7,612 nt of DNA from an uncultured bacterium (GTDB lineage Bacteria > Actinomycetota > Coriobacteriia > Coriobacteriales > Coriobacteriaceae), in NCBI GenBank assembly GCA_905215195.1, contig CAJMPF010000083.1:1-7612 (forward strand). The letters run 5' to 3'. Within the stretch, counting starts at the first letter, position 1. Each line of letters opens with the position of its first letter. The notes beneath the pieces were generated by a model. It saw nothing but the letters and a program-made list of their open reading frames with translations, was not told the origin of the DNA and made no database searches. This document shows, piece by piece, positions 1 to 4,822 of the stretch. The position numbers were made by a program, and so were the translations under genes.

Positions 1-1
1 G

Positions 2-25
2 TCCGCCGTTCGTTAGAACGGCGGA
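2..25 (+). promoter_or_regulatory. Hairpin directly before hypA
   Basis: A perfect 10-bp stem (TCCGCCGTTC, 2-11, paired with GAACGGCGGA, 16-25) closes on a GTTA loop. It ends inside the purine-rich ribosome binding site of hypA (GGAAGGA, 23-29). No T-run follows, so it does not look like an ordinary intrinsic terminator. It could be an mRNA structure in an operon spacer that limits access to the hypA start, or the end of an element cut by the window edge. Confidence 0.6.
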
Positions 26-36
26 AGGAATTAAAA

Positions 37-465
37 GTGCACGAGCTCGGAATCGTCTATCACATCATTCGCGATGTCGAGAACGTGGCGCGCGCCAATG
101 GCGTGCGTCGCGTTTCGAGCGTGACGTTGCTGCTGGGCGAGGTCTCGGGCGTCGTTCCCGACTTGCTGCTCGACGCTTGGCGCTGGGCGGTAGATAAAAA
201 GCCCATCGCGCAGGGCGCGGAGCTTGTTGTGGAGCCCGTCGAGGCTGTGACGCATTGCGAGGCATGTGGCCGCGACTACGCGACGGTCGAGCACGGCAAG
301 ACCTGTCCCCATTGCGGTAGCGGCGAGACATACCTGCTGCAGGGCCAGGAGGTCATGATCAAGCAGATCGAGACCCCCGACGAGGAGCCGGCAGACACTG
401 CCCCCGACGGCCCTTCCGACGTCCCCGACGCCGTCGACGCCGCCAACCCCCTCCACATCGCCTAG
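37..465 (+). CDS. hypA: HypA, NiFe-hydrogenase nickel incorporation protein
   Basis: The product is a 142-residue HypA/HybF metallochaperone. In this family HypA works with HypB to deliver nickel to the large subunit of NiFe-hydrogenase in the cytoplasm. The protein opens with the diagnostic MHELGI; His2 and Glu3 belong to the N-terminal nickel site. Two CxxC pairs form the zinc site (Cys74/Cys77 in HCEACG and Cys90/Cys93 in CPHCGS). The GTG start is chosen because it gives this N-terminus exactly and has GGAAGGA 7 bases upstream. Typical HypA ends near residue 113-117. Here an extra acidic, proline-rich tail of about 28 residues (roughly 114-142) follows. The gene is probably the end of a hydrogenase maturation cluster whose other members lie to the left, outside the window. 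No partner gene is visible here. Confidence 0.95.
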   Translation: MHELGIVYHIIRDVENVARANGVRRVSSVTLLLGEVSGVVPDLLLDAWRWAVDKKPIAQGAELVVEPVEAVTHCEACGRDYATVEHGKTCPHCGSGETYLLQGQEVMIKQIETPDEEPADTAPDGPSDVPDAVDAANPLHIA

Positions 466-478
466 GATTCCCTATAAG

Positions 479-541
479 TTGCGGTGAAATAGTTCCTAAA
501 TTCAGCCTTCTGGCTCTTAAACAAGAACTATTCCACCGCAA
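479..541. repeat. 63-bp inverted repeat element after hypA
   Basis: Two 17-bp arms, 479-495 and 525-541, are reverse complements with one mismatch (16 of 17). They share TTGCGGTG at the outer ends and AGTTC at the inner ends. The 29-base centre holds a smaller hairpin, AGCC (504-507) with GGCT (512-515). It begins 13 bases after the hypA stop codon. There is no T-tract on either side, so a standard terminator is doubtful, although it could end or protect the transcript. The symmetry and inner hairpin resemble an interspersed palindromic element (REP or MITE type). Confidence 0.7.
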
Positions 542-795
542 CTATTGTTGAGTGGTTTCATAGACCATAAGTCACAAAAATAGTCAAGCCATGTCTGTTT
601 AAACAAAATAGCGGCAGTACAAGCGCATTCGCGCTTGCCTAAAATCGATATTAATGAACAGCCTGCTTGTATCTGTAAAATGCATGGCTTGATGAGCGAC
701 GCCTTGTCGTGTAATGAGTCAAAAAGCAGTAACGTAATCAACTTGTAACAAACCTAGACGTTTAAACAAATAATCCAACCTTTTGCGGATTTAGC

Positions 796-801
796 TATAA
801 T
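796..801 (+). promoter_or_regulatory. Candidate -10 box for the PTS operon
   Basis: A perfect TATAAT lies 70 bases before the EIIAB start. A second, weaker TATACT lies at 819-824, in the same AGCTATAMT context 23 bases downstream. Neither has a good TTGACA-like -35 at 16-18 bases, so the promoter may depend on an activator. The choice between the two boxes is open. Confidence 0.4.
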
Positions 802-857
802 TCCACAAACCAAACAGCTATACTCCTTTCATGTCGTGTAGGAAATACGTAGACAAA

Positions 858-864
858 AAGGAGG
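858..864 (+). promoter_or_regulatory. Ribosome binding site fixing the EIIAB start
   Basis: AAGGAGG lies 7 bases before ATG 872 but only 4 bases before the in-frame GTG at 869. This favours the ATG and removes one residue from the longest possible reading. Confidence 0.75.
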
Positions 865-871
865 TTATGTG

Positions 872-1861
872 ATGGTAAGTATTGTTCTTGCTAGCCACGG
901 GGACTTGGCAGCTGGAATCAAGCAGACGGGCTCGATGGTCTTTGGCGATCAGCCGTCTGTTGCCGTGGTCTCGCTCGAGCCGAGCATGGGCCCCGACGAT
1001 TTCCGTGCCAAGGTCGAGGAAGCAATCGCTTCCTTCGAGGACCAGGAGCAGGTGCTCTTCCTCGTTGATCTGTGGGGCGGCACGCCGTTCAACCAGATTA
1101 GCGGGCTCATCGAGGGCCATGATTCCTGGGCTATCGTCACCGGTGTCAACCTGCCTATGCTCATCGAGGCATATTCGCAGCGCTTTGATGCAAAGAACAC
1201 TGCACATGCGATCGCAAAACATCTCGTGACTGAGGCTAAGGCTGGCGTGCGCGTCAAGCCCGAGTCTCTGGAGCCCGAGGAGAAGAAGCCGGCTGCGGCC
1301 GCCGCTGCTCCTGCAGGCGCCATCCCTCCGGGAACGGTCATCGGCGACGGGCACATCAAGATTGCCCACGTCCGTATCGACACCCGTCTGCTGCATGGTC
1401 AGGTGGCCACCACGTGGACCAAGCAGATCAACCCCAACCGCATCATCGTGGTTTCCGACGGCGTTGCTCACGACGAGCTCCGCAAGACCATGATCGAGCA
1501 GGCTGCCCCTCCGGGAGTCCATGCCAACGTCGTTCCCATCAAGAAGATGGCCGAGGTCGTCAAGGACACGCGCTTTGGTGACACCAAGGCCATGCTGCTC
1601 TTTGAGAACCCGCAGGATCTGCTCAAGGCCATCGAGGCCGGCGTCGACATCAAGGAAGTCAACATCGGTTCCATGGCTCACTCCAAGGGCAAGGTCGTCG
1701 TCACCAACGCCGTCGCTATGGGCGATGACGACGTCAAGACTCTCGAGGCCCTCAAGGCCAAGGGCGTCAAGTTCGAGGTCCGCAAGGTTCCTTCGGATGC
1801 TTCCGAGGATCTCGACGCCATGTTGAAGAAAGCTAAGGCCGAACTGGCCGCTCAAGCATAG
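872..1861 (+). CDS. manX: PTS mannose/fructose/sorbose family EIIAB fusion
   Basis: This 329-residue cytoplasmic phosphotransfer protein of the mannose-type PTS joins two domains. The EIIA domain (about 1-125) opens with VSIVLASHGD, where His9 accepts phosphate from HPr, and carries the family signature FLVDLWGGTPFN (about 63-74). An Ala/Pro-rich linker (about 130-157, with a run of alanines) leads to the EIIB domain (about 160-329). There, His175 in RIDTRLLHGQV is the phosphorylated residue that passes phosphate to the sugar. The length and layout match ManX/ManL proteins. It is the first gene of the operon; EIIC starts 18 bases after its stop, behind its own AGGAGG. The sugar cannot be read from the sequence. 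Mannose, glucose, glucosamine or N-acetyl amino sugars are possible, so the symbol denotes the family only. Confidence 0.93.
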   Translation: MVSIVLASHGDLAAGIKQTGSMVFGDQPSVAVVSLEPSMGPDDFRAKVEEAIASFEDQEQVLFLVDLWGGTPFNQISGLIEGHDSWAIVTGVNLPMLIEAYSQRFDAKNTAHAIAKHLVTEAKAGVRVKPESLEPEEKKPAAAAAAPAGAIPPGTVIGDGHIKIAHVRIDTRLLHGQVATTWTKQINPNRIIVVSDGVAHDELRKTMIEQAAPPGVHANVVPIKKMAEVVKDTRFGDTKAMLLFENPQDLLKAIEAGVDIKEVNIGSMAHSKGKVVVTNAVAMGDDDVKTLEALKAKGVKFEVRKVPSDASEDLDAMLKKAKAELAAQA

Positions 1862-1879
1862 TAAAGGAGGGTCCGATAC

Positions 1880-2698
1880 ATGTCTGCAATCACTATTCTG
1901 CTTGTTGCGATTGTCGCGTTGCTTGCCGGTATGGAAGGCGTTCTGGATGAGTTCCAGTTCCATCAGCCGCTCGTGGCATGCACGCTTATCGGTCTCGTAA
2001 CCGGTCACCTTCAGGAGGGCATCCTCCTGGGCGGTTCGCTCCAGATGATGGCCCTTGGCTGGGCTAACGTCGGCGCCGCCGTCGCGCCTGACGCCGCTCT
2101 GGCCTCGGTCGCTTCTTCGATCATCATGGTGCTCGCCCTCAACGGCGGCGCCACTGATTCGGCCAAGGCCGTTACCGCGGCCATCGCCGTCGCCGTCCCG
2201 CTGTCGGTCGCTGGTCTGTTCCTGACCATGATTTGCCGTACCATTGCTACCGCTATCGCTCACGCCATGGACGGTTGCGCCGAGAAGGGCGACTTCTCCG
2301 GCATCGAGCGCTGGCAGTACATTGCCATCCTCATGCAGGGCCTTCGTATCGCCATCCCGGCAGTGCTTCTGTGCGTCATCCCGGCCGAGGCCGTTACCAA
2401 CGCGCTTAACGCTATGCCCGACTGGCTGTCCGGCGGCATGGCTGTCGGCGGCGGCATGGTCGCTTCCGTCGGTTACGCCATGGTCATCAACATGATGGCC
2501 ACCAAGGAGACCTGGCCGTTCTTCATCCTCGGCTTTGTCCTTGCTGCCATCCCTCAGCTCACGCTGATCGCCCTTGGCCTCATCGGCATCTCCCTTGCCC
2601 TCATCTACCTTGGCCTTAAGGATCTGGCCAAGCAGGGTGGCGGCATGGGCGGTGGCTCCGGCGACCCGCTCGGCGACATTCTGAACGATTACGAGTAG
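1880..2698 (+). CDS. manY: PTS mannose/fructose/sorbose family EIIC membrane subunit
   Basis: This 272-residue integral membrane protein of the EIIC (ManY/ManM) family, with EIID, forms the sugar-translocating channel. The N-terminus is a hydrophobic helix (about 4-20), followed by the conserved stretch GVLDEFQFHQP (20-30) and a region rich in small residues, LLGGSLQMMALGWANVGAAVAPD (49-71), typical of the family. Further hydrophobic segments lie near 74-88, 98-118, 147-167, 183-206 and 212-245. A Gly-rich cytoplasmic tail follows (about 252-262, GGGMGGGSG). AAAGGAGG (1863-1870) lies 9 bases before the ATG. EIID follows with its own ribosome binding site overlapping the end of this gene, consistent with one transcript and stoichiometric subunits. 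Substrate specificity is not readable. Confidence 0.93.
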   Translation: MSAITILLVAIVALLAGMEGVLDEFQFHQPLVACTLIGLVTGHLQEGILLGGSLQMMALGWANVGAAVAPDAALASVASSIIMVLALNGGATDSAKAVTAAIAVAVPLSVAGLFLTMICRTIATAIAHAMDGCAEKGDFSGIERWQYIAILMQGLRIAIPAVLLCVIPAEAVTNALNAMPDWLSGGMAVGGGMVASVGYAMVINMMATKETWPFFILGFVLAAIPQLTLIALGLIGISLALIYLGLKDLAKQGGGMGGGSGDPLGDILNDYE

Positions 2699-2704
2699 GA
2701 GGGG
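2697..2704 (+). promoter_or_regulatory. Ribosome binding site fixing the EIID start
   Basis: AGGAGGGG overlaps the EIIC stop codon by two bases. It is 10 bases before ATG 2715 but only one base before the in-frame GTG at 2706, so the GTG cannot be the start. Confidence 0.75.
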
Positions 2705-2714
2705 AGTGATACAT

Positions 2715-3635
2715 ATGGCAGAGAACAAGATTCAGCTCACCAAGGCTGACCGCAAGAAGGTTTGCTTCCGTCATCAGTTCCTTCAGGGCTCGTGGAACTA
2801 CGAGCGTATGCAGAACGGCGGCTGGTGCTTCGCAATGATCCCTGCGATCAAGAAGCTCTACACCAGCAAGGATGACCAGATTGCCGCTCTTAAGCGCCAT
2901 CTGGAGTTCTATAACACCCACCCCTATGTTTCCGCCCCCGTCATTGGCGTTACCCTCGCCCTCGAGGAGGAGCGCGCCAACGGTGCTCCGATCGATGACG
3001 TCGCCATCCAGGGCGTCAAGGTCGGTATGATGGGCCCGCTCGCCGGCGTCGGTGACCCCGTCTTCTGGTTCACCCTTCGCCCGATTCTGGGCGCTCTGGG
3101 CGCTTCCCTGGCCATGTCCGGCAGCATCGTCGGTCCGCTGCTGTTCTTCTTCGCGTGGAACATCATCCGTTACGCTTTCCTGTGGTACACGCAGGAGTTT
3201 GGCTACAAGGTCGGCTCCTCCATCGCCAAGGACCTCTCCGGTGGTCTGATGGGCAAGGTCACCGAGGGCGCTTCCATCCTGGGTATGTTCATCATCGGTG
3301 CCCTGGTCGAGCGCTGGGTGTCCATTTCCTTCACCCCGATCGTCTCCACGGTCAAGCAGTCTGCTGGCGCCTTTATCGACTGGGCTAGCCTGCCCTCCGG
3401 TTCCGAGGGTATCAAGGAAGCGCTGACGATGTACAACTCCGTCGGTGCTACCGCCCTTGATCAGATGAAGGTCACCACGCTTCAGGCCAACCTCGATCAG
3501 CTCATCCCCGGCCTTGCCGCCGTGTGCCTGACCCTGCTGGTCTGCAAGCTCCTCAAGAAGAAGGTCAGCCCGATCGTCATCATCCTGGCTCTCTTCGCCG
3601 TCGGCATCATCGGTCGCTTCTGCGGCTTCATGTAA
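2715..3635 (+). CDS. manZ: PTS mannose/fructose/sorbose family EIID membrane subunit
   Basis: This 306-residue EIID (ManZ/ManN) subunit is the second membrane component of the mannose-type transporter. The family hallmark FLQGSWNYERMQNGGWCFAM appears at about 22-41, after a short polar N-terminus. A long amphipathic cytoplasmic part follows, with LALEEERANG (81-90) and GVKVGMMGPLAGVGDP (100-115), both characteristic of the family. Hydrophobic segments lie near 117-152, 186-198, 264-280 and 286-303; the C-terminus is in or near the membrane. The start was placed at ATG 2715 because the ribosome binding site excludes the upstream GTG. It is the third gene of the EIIAB-EIIC-EIID set and has the same GC-rich codon use. 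Transcription probably ends at the hairpin from 3692. Confidence 0.93.
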   Translation: MAENKIQLTKADRKKVCFRHQFLQGSWNYERMQNGGWCFAMIPAIKKLYTSKDDQIAALKRHLEFYNTHPYVSAPVIGVTLALEEERANGAPIDDVAIQGVKVGMMGPLAGVGDPVFWFTLRPILGALGASLAMSGSIVGPLLFFFAWNIIRYAFLWYTQEFGYKVGSSIAKDLSGGLMGKVTEGASILGMFIIGALVERWVSISFTPIVSTVKQSAGAFIDWASLPSGSEGIKEALTMYNSVGATALDQMKVTTLQANLDQLIPGLAAVCLTLLVCKLLKKKVSPIVIILALFAVGIIGRFCGFM

Positions 3636-3685
3636 GCACGCTTCGGCTTAAGACCGAGAATTGCTAGGCAAGGGCTTTTGAGCCG

Positions 3686-3715
3686 TTGAAACGGACCGCA
3701 CCCGGTGGGTACACT
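3686..3715 (+). promoter_or_regulatory. Promoter-like element overlapping the EIID terminator
   Basis: TTGAAA (3686-3691) and TACACT (3710-3715) are separated by 18 bases. The TACACT hexamer is the same as that before the tRNA in this window. A transcript from here would start near 3722, inside the right arm of the terminator. It would therefore lack the left arm and escape termination. The element is predicted from the sequence only. Confidence 0.5.
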
Positions 3716-3736
3716 GGATGCGGTCCGATTGTTTTT
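3692..3736 (+). terminator. Intrinsic terminator after EIID
   Basis: A perfect 9-bp stem (CGGACCGCA 3692-3700, TGCGGTCCG 3719-3727) is followed by ATTG and a run of five T. The loop can form a further small stem (ACCC with GGGT). It lies between EIID and the ManO-like gene and should end most PTS operon transcripts before manO. Confidence 0.85.
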
Positions 3737-3755
3737 ATTGGAGGGCGAGGCGCGT

Positions 3756-4154
3756 ATGGCGCAATCTCAGAACAGCACGGTCGATCTGGCAACGCCGGCA
3801 ACCTGCCTGATGGGGCTTACCAGCCACGGTAACGTGATGGTGGGCAATAAGGCGTTTGAGTACTATAACGAGCGCAATCCCGAGGATTATATTCAAATCC
3901 CGTGGGACGAGGTCGACTATATTGCCGCCGAGGTTTTACGCGGCACCAAGAAGATTACGCGTTTTGCCATCTTCACCAAGGACAACGGTCACTTTACGTT
4001 TTCGACGCGCGACGACAAAGAGACGCTTCGTGCGGTCCGCAAGTACGTCGACGAGGACAAGCTTGTGCGTTCGCCCGACTTTATCGATGTGACGGCCAAG
4101 GGCGCCAAGAGCATCCCCGCTGCCATCAAGAGCCTTTTCCACAGAGACAGCTAA
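3756..4154 (+). CDS. manO: DUF956 / ManO-like protein of mannose PTS operons
   Basis: This 132-residue protein of the DUF956 family is commonly the fourth gene of mannose PTS operons, where it is called ManO and is thought to have a regulatory role; its molecular function is not established. Recognisable segments are SHGNVMVGNKAFEYYNERN (23-41), DYIQIPWDEVDYIAAEV (44-60), RFAIFTKDNGHFTFSTRD (69-86) and LRAVRKYV (91-98). No membrane segment or signal peptide is visible. ATG 3756 is chosen because GGAGGG (3740-3745) and GAGG (3747-3750) precede it. An upstream in-frame GTG at 3705 would place the N-terminus inside the terminator hairpin. The gene is separated from EIID by that terminator, so its level is set by readthrough or by its own promoter. 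Confidence 0.9.
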   Translation: MAQSQNSTVDLATPATCLMGLTSHGNVMVGNKAFEYYNERNPEDYIQIPWDEVDYIAAEVLRGTKKITRFAIFTKDNGHFTFSTRDDKETLRAVRKYVDEDKLVRSPDFIDVTAKGAKSIPAAIKSLFHRDS

Positions 4155-4172
4155 TCGTTGGCGATAGATGGC

Positions 4173-4222
4173 GGAAAATGCATCCCGGAATTTGTTCTCA
4201 TTCCGGGATGCATTTTCCTTTT
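4173..4222 (+). terminator. Strong intrinsic terminator after manO
   Basis: A perfect 19-bp stem (4173-4191 with 4200-4218; core CATCCCGG/CCGGGATG) closes an 8-base loop and is followed by TTTT (4219-4222). It lies 18 bases after the manO stop. The outer part of the stem is itself GGAAAA/TTTTCC, so some function in the opposite direction is possible. Confidence 0.93.
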
Positions 4223-4383
4223 GAGGGCCAGTTGGGAAAGCTTGTCCCATTATTTCGCGTTATTCCGGGTTATTCTTTCCGATATTGAGGATTGCCCTCG
4301 GAAACTATTCGCTATAGAGCCTTCTCGATGAGTGGCCATGCGCTACATGGCAAAGGGGTAAATCTGCTACACTAGTACAACAT
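4223..4383 (+). promoter_or_regulatory. tRNA upstream region with extended -10 box
   Basis: The stretch between the manO terminator and the tRNA carries no gene. TGCTACACT, an extended -10 (TACACT at 4368-4373), ends 10 bases before the tRNA, which fits a start close to the mature 5' end. No convincing -35 is seen at 16-18 bases, as is common with extended -10 promoters. Short TTATTC repeats occur upstream (about 4259-4275); I attach no function to them. Confidence 0.55.
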
Positions 4384-4459
4384 GCCTCCGTAGCTCAGGG
4401 GATAGAGCACCGCTCTCCTAAAGCGGGTGTCGTGCGTTCGAATCGCACCGGGGGCACCA
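4384..4459 (+). tRNA. tRNA-Arg (anticodon CCT)
   Basis: The full cloverleaf of 76 bases includes an encoded CCA. The acceptor GCCTCCG (4384-4390) pairs with CGGGGGC (4449-4455, one G-U). The D-stem is GCTC/GAGC and the anticodon stem is CCGCT/AGCGG. The loop CTCCTAA gives anticodon CCT at 4417-4419, reading AGG. The T-arm is GTGCG-TTCGAAT-CGCAC, followed by discriminator A and CCA. The gene appears intact. tRNA 3' ends are frequent integration sites, and the sequence downstream fits that. Confidence 0.97.
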
Positions 4460-4468
4460 GAAGTAAAT

Positions 4469-4507
4469 GCAGGTCAGACGGTATAAATCGTCTGACCTGC
4501 TTTCTTA
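4469..4507 (+). terminator. Intrinsic terminator after tRNA-Arg
   Basis: A perfect 12-bp stem (GCAGGTCAGACG 4469-4480, CGTCTGACCTGC 4489-4500) with an 8-base loop is followed by TTTCTTA. It lies 9 bases after the CCA end. Confidence 0.93.
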
Positions 4508-4530
4508 TATAAGGGCATCGTTAACGTCAG

Positions 4531-4551
4531 TTGGGTAGAATTTGGGTAGAA
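4531..4551. repeat. Tandem TTGGGTAGAA pair, possible integrase arm sites
   Basis: Two identical 10-bp copies (4531-4540 and 4542-4551) have a period of 11, close to one helical turn. They are 72 bases downstream of the tRNA 3' end. Tyrosine integrases bind short phased direct repeats of this type next to the core site in the tRNA. I infer, without an integrase in view, that this is the arm region of an attachment junction of an element extending to the right. Confidence 0.5.
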
Positions 4552-4760
4552 AGTTTTTTTGTGAAGGGCTATGCCCAAAGTCCGGTTTCCAACCCTTCCC
4601 ACAGCCTACGGGCTTATAAGAAGCCCTTCGGCCATGGAAAGCGTTGAAAACCTAGGGTGACGCTGCTGTGAGATGGGCGAGTTTCCAACAGCCCCCGGCG
4701 TCTTCGGGTTTCGCCTGGGACCCTGCGACACCGTGGACCGTTGAAAACTCGCCCTTCCGC
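4552..4760 (+). repeat. Two tandem structured units before the restriction-modification gene
   Basis: Two units repeat with a period of 96-97 bases. Unit 1 has arms GGTTTCCAAC (4584-4593) and GTTGAAAACC (4643-4652) around a 49-base loop; that loop contains the hairpin GGGCTT-ATAAG-AAGCCC (4610-4626). Unit 2 has longer arms (4675-4691 and 4738-4754, 15 of 17 complementary, outer ends GGGCGAGTTT/AAACTCGCCC) around a 46-base loop. GTTTCCAAC and GTTGAAAAC are identical in both units, and CCRTGGA precedes the right arm in both, while the loops differ. No coding sequence is supported here. It may be a structured RNA, a leader, or recombination-site DNA. Confidence 0.55.
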
Positions 4761-4776
4761 TTGGAAGAGGGCTTTT
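4751..4776 (+). terminator. Weak terminator or attenuator hairpin
   Basis: GCCC-TTCC (4751-4758) pairs with GGAA-GA-GGGC (4763-4772, two-base bulge) around a GCTT loop and is followed by TTTT (4773-4776). Its left side overlaps the right arm of the preceding unit (4738-4754), so the two structures exclude each other. The stem is imperfect and the T-run short. Confidence 0.4.
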
Positions 4777-4788
4777 ACCCCTTAAAAT
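4761..4788 (+). promoter_or_regulatory. Promoter-like element of the restriction-modification gene
   Basis: TTGGAA (4761-4766) and TAAAAT (4783-4788) are separated by 16 bases, matching the consensus at four and five positions. A start near 4795 would give a leader of about 28 bases containing the ribosome binding site. A small inverted repeat TTGTC-N7-GACAA (4788-4804) covers the predicted start and could be an operator. The prediction rests on the sequence alone. Confidence 0.45.
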
Positions 4789-4822
4789 TGTCCGAAAGTG
4801 ACAACGACGCAGGAGGTCCGGT

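Larger units (their letters stand above)
542..868 (+). promoter_or_regulatory. Long AT-rich upstream region of the PTS operon
   Basis: This stretch of about 330 bases has no credible gene and is much more AT-rich than its surroundings. It contains a perfect 7-bp hairpin (CAAGCGC 620-626, GCGCTTG 631-637). It also holds two identical copies of GTTTAAACAAA (597-607 and 760-770), each carrying the palindrome GTTTAAAC, and a 10-bp inverted pair (TCAAGCCATG 584-593, CATGGCTTGA 683-692). A duplicated AGCTATAMT motif lies at 793-801 and 816-824. I infer that this is the control region of the PTS operon. No sigma-54 type -24/-12 element was found, although mannose PTS operons of Firmicutes often use one. 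Confidence 0.5.

Noticed and set aside
517..741. A 74-codon minus-strand frame in the AT-rich intergenic region.
   Set aside because: It starts at TTG without a ribosome binding site, overlaps the inverted repeat and has no recognisable motif.
700..868. Sigma-54 promoter for the mannose PTS operon.
   Set aside because: No TGGCAC-N5-TTGC type sequence was found in the upstream region.
818..2728. A 636-codon open frame on the minus strand opposite the PTS genes.
   Set aside because: It is the antisense shadow of high-GC genes whose products match EIIAB and EIIC clearly; its translation shows no known fold.
3705..3755. N-terminal extension of manO from GTG 3705.
   Set aside because: It would put the start inside the terminator hairpin; the ribosome binding sites point to ATG 3756.
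4577..4760. CRISPR-like array.
   Set aside because: There are only two units, with long palindromic arms and a period of 96-97, and no short identical direct repeats with spacers.
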